From the NCBI RefSeq assembly GCF_905147365.1, contig NC_056425.1, positions 2,177,501 through 2,241,500 of the forward strand: 64,000 nucleotides of DNA, written 5' to 3'. This document shows positions 45,359 to 56,312 of this stretch, in pieces. This DNA comes from Aricia agestis. Taxonomy: Eukaryota; Arthropoda; Insecta; Lepidoptera; Lycaenidae. The notes beneath the pieces were generated by a model that ran no database searches, was not told the origin of the DNA, and was given only the letters and a program-made list of their open reading frames with translations. The position numbers and the translations under genes are program-made. Within the stretch, counting starts at the first letter, position 1. The number at the start of each line of letters is the position of its first letter.

Positions 45359-45553
45359 TTGTCACTACACTTTCTAGGATTTCCTTTGGTACCTCACGGA
45401 TCCCATTATGATATTTCTACTTTATTGGACATAACACTAAGTTTAAATAATATTACTTTAAAATATCAAAAAAAATTAAAGGCGGTTAATAAGTGGAACA
45501 GTAATAATCAAAGACGTCCGCTTCGACGAAAAGACTATGAGAAGTACCAATAA
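45359..45553 (+). other. Possible orphan 3' exon, function unknown
   Basis: After a TTTCTAG acceptor-like site at 45373-45379 the frame reads GFPLVPHGSHYDISTLLDIT, LSLNNITLKYQKKLKAVNKW and NQRRPLRRKDYEKYQ, then stops. The composition looks protein-like, but no partner exon or family is recognised. Weak call. Confidence 0.2.
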
Positions 45554-45599
45554 TAGAGTCAAAGCGTGAAGATAGTGTAATGAAGGTGATGGCGACGAT

Positions 45600-45995
45600 G
45601 ATTCATGTAATTTACAGAGTGGCATGTGCTTGCAGTTCTTTAAACAACGCCGAAATCCCTAAACATGTATCTATAAGGAATTCAGAATTCTATAGGTACT
45701 TTCTGAACTAGGACAGACTTTGGTAGTAAATTCTTACTTTTGGTAGCATTTGCCTGAATTCGAAATAAACATAATATTATGTTTCCATATAAACGAAGAG
45801 TTCCCTCGATTTCTCTTGGATCCCATCATCATGTCACCACTTTTGTGAACATGGTACCCAATTCGATTTATACCCTATATAGCAAAGAGAGAACCTTGAA
45901 AATCGGACCATAAACGGCTGAGTAATCGTTGAACATACAAAAAATACATATTTCCAGACGAATATAGAACTCCTCGTTTTTGGAAGTCGCTTAAA
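45600..45995 (-). repeat. CCGACTTCCAAAAAGG-family repeat, inverted copy upstream of gene B
   Basis: Minus-oriented: GGTAGCATTTGCCTGAATTC, TTCCCTCGATTTCTCTTGGA, AACATGGTACC, CGGCTGAGTAATCGTTGAAC, CTCGTTTTTGGAAGTCG. It pairs with 37246-37690. Confidence 0.65.
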
Positions 45996-46174
45996 TTAAT
46001 AGTAAATTGTAGCATAAAAACTTAACACTCTGTAATGTCTTATCATGTCATGAATGAGTAGCATTAATTATTATCTTTGTGGATGCCTAATAGACAATAG
46101 TTTATTTAGATGTAATGAATGTTGCTTATAGCGCAACTGGACACCGTTTTAAACGGTTGTGAGTTAGAGACATC

Positions 46175-46209
46175 ATAAAATTGACTACGTGAGTGTTGCT
46201 CGGCTCAGT
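46175..46209 (+). promoter_or_regulatory. Predicted core promoter of LRR receptor gene B
   Basis: ATAAAAT at 46175-46181 and TCAGT at 46205-46209, the box at -32 to -26 from the initiator A, exactly as in gene A. Surrounding CACAACTGGACACCG-type sequence is also shared. Confidence 0.6.
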
Positions 46210-46256
46210 TACTTATAAGTTAGTCAGCTGTTTGAGAAATTTCTAGATTTATGAAG

Positions 46257-46345
46257 CGTAAAGAAATAAAGTGACAATACTTTAGGGTGTTTAAATTATG
46301 TACCTTGAATAGACTTCTCTGTGAAAGTAGTAGTGCTGAAAGAGT
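46257..46345 (+). repeat. MITE remnant downstream of the gene B promoter
   Basis: ACAATACTTTAGGGTGTTTA, CTGTGAAAGTAGTAGTGCTG. Shared with gene A, so it predates the duplication. Confidence 0.6.
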
Positions 46346-46536
46346 TTGTGCGTGAAGAAGTTACAGACAGACATATATACACTTTCGAATTTATAGTATT
46401 AGTAATCTTAAAAATTAAGTCTTAAGTGCGCGAGATGCTCTCAGTATCTCAAAAATATTATATTTATTAATTAGTACCAGACAAGTCTTATAGTAATTAT
46501 TATTTTTGTTTTTTCAGATCTCGAAAGATAAATATA

Positions 46537-49500
46537 ATGAGAAATCCGAATTTCATACTTCTCAGCATAGGTAAGTTTGGCTACAGATTTCATGACTTTT
46601 ATTTTAGTGTATACATATTATACACGTGCTGTAGTAGATTTATAAATAAAACTAGCTATTTGACCGAGCTTTGCTCAGTATTCGATGAAAATGACATTTT
46701 CTAAAAATGATTCCTAGCCCCATCGATTTATCGCCCCTGAAACACCCTATATACTAAATTTCATGAAAATCGTTGGAGCCGATTCCGAGATTCCAATTAT
46801 ATATATACAAGAATTGCTCGTTTAAAGATATAAGATATATCGCGCGATAAATGAATTTTGGCAGTACTGAGTTAAAGGCGTCATCGAGCTTTTTTTAATA
46901 AAATATTTTGTCTCAGATATTTTATTTCATACTCTTCTATGATCAACCAGTGTATAGTGAAGCGTGAAGTGTGACTGACATACTAATGTTGTTTTAGGAC
47001 TCATGCTGATCATGAGATTTGGAGGTGCGGCCGGAGAAATAAAAGGAGGGTTTGAAAGGCAGGACCACTTATTTCCAAGTAGACGTGGTTGCAAACTTGT
47101 CAGAGAAAGCTGTATATATCGTGCGTATTGCACAGATGTGTTTGATATTGACTATCAATCAACACACATAATGTATTATAATAATGAATGTGAATTTGTA
47201 ATACACAATTTCGGAGATGTTTTTCTGCCAATTCATATTTTGTACAGAGGTGTCAATCCAAAACCTTTTAGAAGCAACGATCAGTATAGCCAAAATTATT
47301 ATAATGGTCGACTTCAGCTTAGAAGTCCTAATGTTTTTGTACAGTCTGCAGATTTCAGCAATAATGGTTATCATTTTATGCCTAATATAGAAGATTTTAT
47401 TAATTTGATAACATTAAATATGTCCCATAATGCGCTAACTGTAGCCACTCTGTCAAATTCTCAGAATTCTATTTCACTGCAGGAAATAGACTTTTCATTC
47501 AATAGTGTTGAAACTATAGATGTTCAATCGGAAGAACATCCTTACAAAGAGCTACAAGTGTTAAATTTATCGTACAATAATTTGACAATTATACCAGAAG
47601 CAATTTTTTACCATTTCACAAAATTAAGGAAATTAGATATATCCCATAATTCTATCACTACTATTAGCTCTATGGCATTTTTTGCATTAAAACAAATGTT
47701 AGTATTAAATTTAGCTAACAACCATATTACAAGTCTCAGCCAATCACTTGCTAAACTGTATACGCTGAAAGAACTTTATCTTCCAGAAAATAATATCTCC
47801 GTCATACAATATAGTGACATAAATTCATTACAATCACTAAATACTGTTGATTTGAGTTCCAACAACATTGAATCTATAGAACAGGGTGTTTTTAATAATA
47901 TGTCACAGCTTAATTTCCTTAATTTAAAAAATAATCACTTGCAATCATTAGAAATAAATATGTTTTCCAATTGTAATAAATTAGAAAACGTCGATTTGTC
48001 AGAAAATAGAATAACAAAACTGCCGATATACCTTTTCAAAAACAATAACATATCGCACTTCTCTATAGCAGAGAATAACATCGAAGGAAGTTTAGTAAAA
48101 GGAATGTTTGAAGGATTAAAATATGTTGAAAAATTAGACCTCAGTTTTCAAAGGATAACATCAATAGATGATGAATGCTTCCTTGGTGTGGATAACATTA
48201 AAGAATTATTACTTAATAATAATCAGATCTCGACGCTTAAAAAATATTCATTTAAACTATTGACAAAACTTATCCGTTTAGATCTTTCACACAATTTTAT
48301 TTATAATTTTACTCTAAACACAGAGGACTTACTAAACCTTGAGTATCTTTCTTTGTGTCGTAATGAAATAGCTCACATAGAGACGATTCAACTTCAGTTT
48401 TTAAAAAAGTTAGAGTTTTTAGATGTATCGGGAAATAAAATAATCGATATCGAACCTAATTCGTTTAGTCAGCTGCCGTACCTGAAGGTTTTACTTATTA
48501 GCAATAATCATCTGGAAGGAAGTCTATCACAGGATACTTTCAATGGCTTACAAGCTGTGCCCGAACTGGATCTATCGTATAGCTTCTTAACAGCTATAAG
48601 TAATGGGTCATTTAATGGGATGAGACATCTACGCAGTATTAATGTTTCGCATTGTTCTATATATAACATAAGTTACAACGCATTCATCAATACTGATAAT
48701 CTAGATACTCTTGACTTATCGTATAATAAATTGACTCACTTCAATATAAACACAACAGATATAAAAATGCTTAAAACTTTAATTTTACGAGCTAATGTAA
48801 TTCAAACTCTACAACATAATTTGTTTGATAAAATGGTCCAGCTACAAACGCTAGATCTATCTCGCAATAGTTTAGTTACTTTAGGTAAAGATGTATTTAA
48901 CGGCCTCAGTAACTTAGAGTTTTTAGATGTATCAAACAACTGTAATTTAACCGTAGGGTTTGAGATTATAAAACCTCTCCAGAAATTAAAAGCACTTCAA
49001 TTGTCTGGCACGAAAGTAAATATAACATTTGACAGTCAAAATAACTCGTTATTGAAAGAGTTGGTAATGTCCAACGCAGGTATAAAAAAGTTGACAAATT
49101 TGAATTTGATAAAACTTTTTCAATTGCCTCATTTAGTGTTAAGCCACAACGAAATATCTGATTTAGCAGGAAGTATTGCAAATTTGAGTTATTTACATAC
49201 CCTTGATTTGAGCTTTAATAAGATTAAGAGTTTGCAACCTGGTTCATTTATAGGTTGTAGTAATTTAAATGTGCTTAATATATCACATAACTTAGTAGCG
49301 AACATAAACTACGGTGCCTTCTACGGATTGTCGACATTGAATGTACTAGATGTATCGTATAATTTACTTGAGAACTTGGAAGATGAAAAATTTTATCAAA
49401 TGCACTCTCTTGAAAAGCTGATTGTTGATTACAATAAGATTTCGTATGTCACTGTTGAACAGTTTTTAGGAGCAAGGCTTAAAATATTAAGCATAGGCGG

Positions 49501-50290
49501 TAATCCTTTACCATGCAAAGCTTTAATCAAACTAAAACACGGTAATGACTCTTACCCGTTCCAAATAACTGCTATGGTACATGACAAAAGTAATGAGCAT
49601 AATTATAATGGAGTTTCATGTGTGGATAGCAATAGTAAAGTATATAATACAGATTATAAAAAGGACAATAATATTGGAAATGACGGAGATATTCAAATTT
49701 TAACGGATATAAGAAATATTTTGAAAGATCTAACGATAAATAATGTTAAGCATGATGACTTCGAATCTTTAAGTAGCATCATAAACAAAGCTCAAAATAG
49801 TTCAACTCGAGATGAATTAAATAACATAGTGACGATCCTACGCAGCTTAAGTAATAAAACTCTGGAAAGAGAAGAAATAAAAATGAAAAATGATCGAAGT
49901 ATACTCACACTTCTCGAAAAAATTTTGAAAGTAATCATCGCACAAAATTATGTCGCAACTCCTTTGCCTTTAAACAACACATCCAACAATACTGAATATT
50001 CGAAAGATTCTAAAGAGCTAGAAAACAACTTTGTTTTGGAAAAAGACAGAATGATTTCGGAGTTGGATGATAAAATTTCAGTGCTGATAAAGAAAATTGA
50101 GTCCAAAACGGATAGTAACAGTAAAAGTCCGATTTTCACAGAAGTGTGTACTGGCCTCATACTGACGATATTAGTTTGTCTTTGTTGTATTATTGGGTTT
50201 TATGTCTACAGGTTTCAGCTAATATCTGTAGGTCAAAGATCATCGAGCAGACGACAAATAACAGTAGACATGGATAATTCTAATCTCTAA
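46537..50290 (+). CDS. LRR receptor B: tandem paralogue of receptor A
   Basis: Exon 46537-46570 joins exon 46998-50290 (3327 nt, 1108 residues). The small exon gives the signal peptide MRNPNFILLSIGLMLIMRFG. The layout is as in receptor A: N-cap Cys (CKLVRESCIYRAYC), about 30 LRRs, C-cap NPLPCKALIKLKHG, polar helical stalk, membrane span LILTILVCLCCIIGFYVYR, and a tail ending VDMDNSNL that is nearly identical to A. Differences from A cluster in the N-cap region (about residues 55-100), a shorter stalk (two small deletions near residues 985-1030), and two extra residues in the membrane span. The ectodomain at 47726-48032 is almost identical in DNA to A, suggesting gene conversion. Intron 1 is 427 bp against 1979 bp in A and carries one shared-family repeat. 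Both genes look intact. Function is unknown; cell-surface recognition or adhesion is the likely class. Confidence 0.9.
46652..46832 (+). repeat. Repeat in gene B intron 1, copy of 3849-4030
   Basis: ACTAGCTATTTGACCGAGCT, AAATGATTCCTAGC, CGTTGGAGCCGATTCCGAGA, CAAGAATTGCTCGTTTAAAG. Confidence 0.6.
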
Positions 50291-50360
50291 AAAAACTAGT
50301 ACTTAGTTGTTGTAAACTAGTTGCAACTGGTAGACTTCTTAATGTAACTGTCCTATTAAT

Positions 50361-50592
50361 CCATACTTATAAACTAATATTATAAATTCGAAAGTGCCTG
50401 TCTGGTACCCATTTACGCCCAAACCACTTAACCGATTTTGGTCACCTGGGAACCGTACATTTTCGAGATAAAAAGTATCCTGGACCTCAAAGTAAAAGTA
50501 TGGAGATACCATCAGCAGAATTATTGGTACAGCGTTTTGTCAAGGGGTAACAGATAGACACATTTTCGTATTTATAATAATATTAGTATGGA
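50361..50592 (+). mobile_element. GACGCCCGC-family fragments, two orientations
   Basis: ATCCATACTTATAAACTAAT and CGCCCAAACCACTTAACCGA (inverted), then GGGAACCGTACATTTTCGAG and CGTATTTATAATAATATTAG (forward). Confidence 0.5.
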
Positions 50593-50614
50593 TTTGTATA
50601 CATTTTTATTATAT

Positions 50615-52264
50615 GTTACCTTTAATGTGTGTAAACCAGTTAGACTGCAGATTAATAAGGTATTCTGCAGATTACCTGGGTGAGTCAGTTAAGGTGCAAA
50701 CATTTTGAGTATTCCATTCTCAAACAGGTTCTTATTTGAATAAAACATGTTACTTAGTTGTAGAGAATTATGTAATATATTTTTTTGGACATGAACAAAC
50801 GAATAATGCAATTAAATTTTTAGTAAAATGTTATGTTACTCCACTAATAAAATATAACAGATCGTATCAACTAGAAAAAAAAAAACAATCAAAACAAGAT
50901 CAGTCTTTAGGTCAACAAGATTAAGTCAAAGTTTTTAGTACTTTTACGAAGAAAGATAATGCAAACTAACAGGTAAAGTGCAAATATAAGCTATTTTCAT
51001 TAAAATTTCACACTTTAACGGATGGTTTCAGGGAATCTTCAGATTACCTAGGTAATGTGCACGTTAACGTATTCTGCATTCTAACGGTAACATATATTTT
51101 TATTTTATTTTATTTTTGTATATGTTACCGTTGGAATGCTGAATACGTGTGAAATTTTATTTTACAAAGTGTGATTTAAAAAAAAAAGCTTTTTTGCACA
51201 TTACCTAGTTGGTTAGTTCAACACTATCCTCAGTGTTGAACTCCTGGCAGGACTTCTCTAAATTATCCTTACTTTTGATGCAACTTGTTGCATTCTAGTT
51301 GATGTCTTTGAAATCTTTATTTTTTTTTAAGTTTTTTTGATTGTCTTCTCCAGGAAAAATTGAAGGTTACATATTATATAGTAGGTCACAGGATTTACCG
51401 ATTTTTCTAGGCCAATTAACTGAGCGGTGCTTATGTATGTAATATTTAGATGGAATCTAGTTTGGATGTTTACTGAAAGAAGCAATCGGTTATAGGTTAG
51501 GTTCATATTGTGTTCATCATAAATGAAACGGTTATAATGTATAAAATTCAGTGTTTTTACGAGTCTCTACACATAACAGTCATGGAACTTTTTAAATACT
51601 TACGTATGTTTTTACCGGCTTTTATCCATTTCTTTCGTTTTTCAATAAGCCATGGCACGTAAATAGTAGAATTTTACACCTTTGAATTTGTCTTTATTTT
51701 TCTTGGATGTATTGGAACATCCGGAAATACAACAATTCTTTTCCTTCGTAAAGTTCTTCTTCGTTATTATTATCCTTATCTAATACCATACGTCTGAATA
51801 ATAATACCATTAGTAACATCGTCAATTTGCCCTTATTCATAAAATAAACAATATAATTTTCAGTCAAGTAATAATGTGAATTCACCAAATAATTTATTTC
51901 GATATGATTATTATTATTATTCTTTTTAAGTTCTGACTTCCGATAGATATTATGTCAAATGATAATTATAATTAATAATTATATATTAAATAATATTAAA
52001 TTCACGTCATTTTAATGTCAATATTAATAGTTATCATAATATTTAATAATAGTACCTATGTCAATAAGTATGTCCAAAAATTATATAAAATAATTATTAA
52101 TTAGAACTAAATAACATGTTTTATTCAAACAAGAACCTGTTTTATGTAATTTAATGAAAATATAATTAACTTTTCGCACTTTCATTGACTCACCCTGATC
52201 TAGATTATCTGCAGAATACCTTGTTAATCTGCAGTCTAACTGGTTTACGCACAGTAACGGTAAC
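50615..52264. mobile_element. 1650-bp inverted-repeat element with a GTTACC end and nested palindrome
   Basis: GTTACCTTTAATGTGTGTAA at the left pairs with a right arm ending TTACGCACAGTAACGGTAAC. The arms continue through CCAGTTAGACTGCAGATTAA, GGTATTCTGCAGATTA and later AACATG / CATGTT parts. Inside, 51068-51160 forms a second palindrome with AACGGTAACATATA and TATATGTTACCGTT. No long coding frame, so non-autonomous. The class is unknown. Confidence 0.75.
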
Positions 52265-52351
52265 AAATTATATTTTATGAAAATAAACAATAATTAATAA
52301 TATAAAACAATGTGTAAACATTCCTTTATAACGTTATTTCTAATTAATTTA

Positions 52352-52509
52352 CGGCCATTCCCAATATTTGATCTATCTCTGGTTTTGCCCTACTAGAGAT
52401 AGGAATAGCTCAAAATTGACATAAAATATATGTCTCTAATGTCTAATGTGAGCTATTCCTATCTCTAGTAGGGCAAAACCAGAGATAGATCAAATATTGG
52501 GAACGGCCG
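52352..52509. mobile_element. PIF/Harbinger-like MITE, copy 3
   Basis: CGGCCATTCCCAATATTTGA and TCAAATATTGGGAACGGCCG ends. TTA at 52349-52351 and 52510-52512. The most perfect palindrome of the three copies. Confidence 0.9.
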
Positions 52510-52602
52510 TTAGTTATTAATATAATCAATTTGGTAAATAAAAATGTATTTCATTATGTAGTTTTTTTATTCAATCTAACCCTATATCCATATTCCATAC
52601 TA

Positions 52603-52805
52603 GTCAAGACTATAATGAATGCGAAAATGTCTGTCTGTCTCTTGTGTCTCTTTACGTTCAAACCACTGAACCGATTTTGCTCAAATTTGGTACGGAGATA
52701 CCTTGAGTCCTGGGAATGGAGAAACGATACTTTGCATTTGGAAAAAATGTACGGTTCTCGCATTATGAATGTATTTTAGCGCAATGAAGTTGCAGGCGTC
52801 ATCTA
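52603..52805 (-). mobile_element. GACGCCCGC-family (Helitron-like) element
   Basis: CTAGTCAAGACTATAATGAA, GTTCAAACCACTGAACCGAT, CGGAGATACCTTGAGTCCTG, AATGTACGGTTCTCG, TTGCAGGCGTCATCTAG. Confidence 0.65.
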
Positions 52806-52835
52806 GCGTTTCTTGAGCGGAAACCAAGCGGTTAG

Positions 52836-52976
52836 CGTGTTTACACACACGCCGCGCCGCAGCGGCAGCGGCAGCGCCACCGCGCGCGGCGGCGAGCGGT
52901 GCCGCCGTTTCCAACAAACATACGAGACTAGTCGGACCCATGATCAGCCGCTGCGGCGCCGTGTGTAAACAGCCTT
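52836..52976. mobile_element. GC-rich MITE
   Basis: GCGTGTTTACACACACGCCG at the left and GGCGCCGTGTGTAAACAGCC at the right. CGCAGCGGC / GCCGCTGCG also pair. The centre is GCGGCAGCGGCAGCG repeats. Confidence 0.7.
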
Positions 52977-53274
52977 AAGTGTGAACTCTGTAATACAACG
53001 CCATAGTAAGCTGCGAGCGGTTTAACCGCGCGGGACAAATACCGCGCGATTCCCGCTGTGTCTGAAGAAGCACTAAGTGCCGCAGTCAGAGACAAACATG
53101 GACCGACGCGACGCACTTAGATCCGTGTACCTCCCACGATTATAGCCTTTGTATTAGCTCCGTGATTATAGCAGCATCCAATGGCGGCACATCCCACGGC
53201 CCATGGAAGCAGATCGCCCCAGGGCGCATCGGCGTATACTGCGCACCACTTCTGCGACCGCAACATCATCAACA

Positions 53275-53550
53275 TGACGACCTCTGTGGCTCAGTGGTGA
53301 GCGCGTTGGTAGCTCAAGCCGGGGGTCGCGGGTTCGAATCCCGCCGACGGAACAAAAAGTTTTCGATGTTCCCGGGTCTGGATGTGTATTAAATATGTGT
53401 ATGATATAATAAAAATCTTAAATATATGTATAGTATAAAAGTATTAAATATATTTCCGTTGTCTGGTGCCTGTAACACAAGTCCTTTAGGTACTTAGCAC
53501 GGGGCCAGACTGACGTGGTGTGAAGCGTCCATAGATTAAAAAAAAAAAAA
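53275..53550 (+). mobile_element. tRNA-derived SINE, best-preserved copy
   Basis: A box TGGCTCAGTGG at 53287-53297 and B box GGTTCGAATCC at 53331-53341, as in a tRNA promoter. Then AACAAAAAGTTTTCGATGTT, an AT-rich body, GTAACACAAGTCCTTTAGGT, and a poly-A end. It is not a functional tRNA because no acceptor pairing closes it. Confidence 0.9.
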
Positions 53551-53964
53551 CATCGTCGTCAGTATTATGGCGTTTCAATAATTTTTACCCCGGCAAACCA
53601 CGGCTGTGTCGTCCGCGTAGCATTCCAACTCTACCCCTTCCTCCCTCCCCCCCGGTGAGTTTTTGTGAGATTTTATTCAACCCCCCTCCCCATTCTCCCA
53701 ATCTCATACGAATCATGTTTTCTTTCGGAAGAATTAGTGAATGATCTTAATCGTATTACGATTACGCTAGTACTATTATTTTGTATTTTATTTAAATTAC
53801 TTTTTACGATTCAATTACTCATTAGTAAAAAAAGCACAGAATATACAAAAACAATTTGCCTACATTGTATATAAGTATATATAATAGTATTAATATTTCG
53901 CTGATAAGTTGAAACAGTGTCCTAATTCACCTATTTAAATTCGACTGTAACTTTGATTATATGT

Positions 53965-54120
53965 ACCATAGAGGAAATTGATTCCTAGGCAGTTGACGGA
54001 CCAACGTCATTTGGTCGAATCATGTCAATTCAATGTTAATTGTGATCTGTCGGCTGGGTTTGAGGTAACGCGACCAAACTACGTGGGTACCGGGTATGCC
54101 AAGGAATCAACTTCTCAGAT
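53965..54120. mobile_element. MITE with GAAATTGATTCCTAGGCA ends
   Basis: GGAAATTGATTCCTAGGCAG pairs with ATGCCAAGGAATCAACTTCT. Inner CCAACGTCATTTGGTCG and CGACCAAACTACGTGGG are also inverted. It is related to 35500-35640. Confidence 0.75.
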
Positions 54121-54138
54121 AGTACAAAGCAATGATAC

Positions 54139-54458
54139 GTTTTACCCATAAACTTAATATACCTAGCGGAATAGAGCAACAATCTCGAGCTGTCAAACGA
54201 AACCGAAATTGGTTTCATCTGTGTGTAAAAATATGTGTACGTATACACTTACAAAAGCATGATTGAACATGATTTCTATGAGATTAAATTGTCAACGTGC
54301 GGTGCAATGCGCCGACTGGACGTCAAAAAAGAGTGCTGCTGTCATGTATCACACGTCTCTTTTTACCACGCAGTGTTACTGAAAGTGACATCTCTCTTGC
54401 TCAGGCCTTTGTTTTTCTATTCCGCTAGGTATATTAACTGTATGGTTTTACCCCAAAA
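54139..54458. mobile_element. MITE with TACCTAGCGGAATAGA arms
   Basis: GTTTTACCCATAAACTTAAT at the left pairs with GTTAATATACC-type and ATGGTTTTACC sequence at the right. CTAGCGGAATAGAGC pairs with TTCTATTCCGCTAG. The family is widespread in Lepidoptera by my recollection. Confidence 0.8.
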
Positions 54459-54569
54459 AGCAATGAATAATATTTTCATAGGATGAGAAAAATCGAAGGA
54501 TGATTTTTTGAGTTTGGAACTATCAGAAAGTTGTTGTTATATGAATATGAGAATTCAAATTTCTATTTT

Positions 54570-54692
54570 TATAAAATAAGGCGGCAATCGGGCAATGGTT
54601 GATGAAACGAGTGATGGAAAGCAACTATCGTCGCCCATGGACACTGCTACATTAGAAGAGCTGCAGGTGCGTTGCCGGCCTTTAAGCTTAAG
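54570..54692 (-). mobile_element. Metulj-like SINE, 3' fragment
   Basis: TTATAAAATAAGGCGGCAAT, GATGGAAAGCAACTATCGTC, GCCCATGGACACTG, GAGCTGCAGGTGCGTTGCCG. The head is missing. Confidence 0.7.
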
Positions 54693-54877
54693 TTACGAAA
54701 TAAAACTCAATATTATTAGTAAAATAATGTTATGTTTCAATAATGATATCCCATACAAACTTTAAAAGAACTAAACCTTAATGCATTGACCGACATGTTT
54801 CGGAATGAACCACCAGTTTGGCGTCGGTTCCTAAAGTTACAAGCATTGGTCAGTTATACTAATATTTAAGAGGATAC

Positions 54878-55365
54878 ACCAGGGGCGAGAGAAATTGTAA
54901 ATAGGTATTTGAAAATGTATTGCTGTCTCACCAATCTCAAGTCTCCCACCGCAGAGCGCGATAGAGACAACACGACAAAAGTTCTAATAAAAGAACAGAA
55001 AATCTTTGATTCGTTGTCCGCTGATTTCTTCTCCAAAACTTAACCGTTTTAAGTACTTTTTTCATTAAGAATTAAAGCAAGGAGATGTGTTCCTATGTTT
55101 TATTTTTGATGTATATTTTAGCCAGTTTTGTTTTCTGGGTGTTTGAACACAGAGGAACATCTGGCCATATTTTTGGGTTTTTGGACGTTCTTATCTTTTT
55201 TAATAATAAAGCTATGAAAAAAAAAAGAAAACATAGGGACATGCTAATAGTGGCAATAGATATTCAGGAAAAAAATCATAACTCTACCGGCATTATCCAG
55301 GGAGGAAACAGGGGACAACGTTTGTATGGAAAAACGGCGGTGTGGACTCCTCTTTATAGATAATA
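54878..55365 (+). mobile_element. Second copy of the repeat in the 42447-43315 nest
   Basis: GATACACCAGGGGCGAGAGA start, CACCGCAGAGCGCGATAGAG, TGTTTTCTGGGTGTTTGAAC and GGCGGTGTGGACTCCTCTTT end. Uninterrupted, so it supplies the empty site for the inner MITE. Confidence 0.7.
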
Positions 55366-55390
55366 GAATCAGGCGTTACTTTGCGATTTT

Positions 55391-55610
55391 TCTATAATAA
55401 TATTATAAATGCAAAAGTGTGTGTCTGTCTGTCTGTCTATCTATCTGTCTGTCTGTTACCTCTTCAAGTTCGAACCGTTGATCCAAATTTGCTAAAATTT
55501 GTTATAAGGATTAAGTCCCGCGAAAGGAGCCAGGAAACTGTAATTTATCCCGGAATAATGTACGGCTCCCACGCGACAAACAAATATGTTGTGGGCTTTA
55601 TCTAAGTAGT
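55391..55610 (-). mobile_element. GACGCCCGC-family element
   Basis: TAATATTATAAATGCAAAAG, a TCTGTCTATCTATCTGTCTG tract, CTCTTCAAGTTCGAACCG and GGCTCCCACGCGACAAACAA. Confidence 0.6.
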
Positions 55611-56312
55611 AGTTTTATAACAAAGACACGGCATCAAAATTTTCAACAATATTTTTTGGGGTTGTTATAATTACAGAAGTATTAAGTTAAGTATAATATT
55701 TAGCTATAGTCTGTCAAAAAAGTGAAGAAATTAAAAAGTGGCAACATCGTAGTGTCATCTCTTTCAAATCAATCTAAGGCTGGCTTCTCACGGCGTGTGA
55801 TATCAGAAGCCGCGCCGCGCCGAGCCAGCTATTACGAGCGAGCACGAGCCACAGGCGAGCACGAGCCACCCCTTCCTCACGACGCGTTATATCACAAGCC
55901 GCGCCACGCTGACAAACATTCAAGTAAAATTTAACTTTATTAACACGAAAATAGATATCATTTTGCTCTAAGTCACTACGTATACGTATAAGTAAATTTT
56001 AATGAAATACAACTTTATTCAGTAGGCAACTAGGTTGCATTTCAATCTATGCCGCTAATTTTATTATATTAAGTTTAATTCCTTTATTTTGATAACAGAT
56101 GCCGCTGCTTGGCGGCTACATCGCGCTATAGCTAGCACGAAGATATTTGTTATAGGTATAAGGTGATTACCAAGTATGAAATTATTTCCATTCACACTCC
56201 CTCTTGGTGTAGTAGATTTATCATGCCAGAGCGATTTTAGTCCCAGGGTAGCCGTACAGACGGATTTCGTGATGTTGTGCTCGAACAGAAGCATCATTCT
56301 TCCCCCAGTTTA

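Noticed and set aside
53281..53345. tRNA gene
   Set aside because: Same SINE family. The body and poly-A continue after the tRNA-like head.
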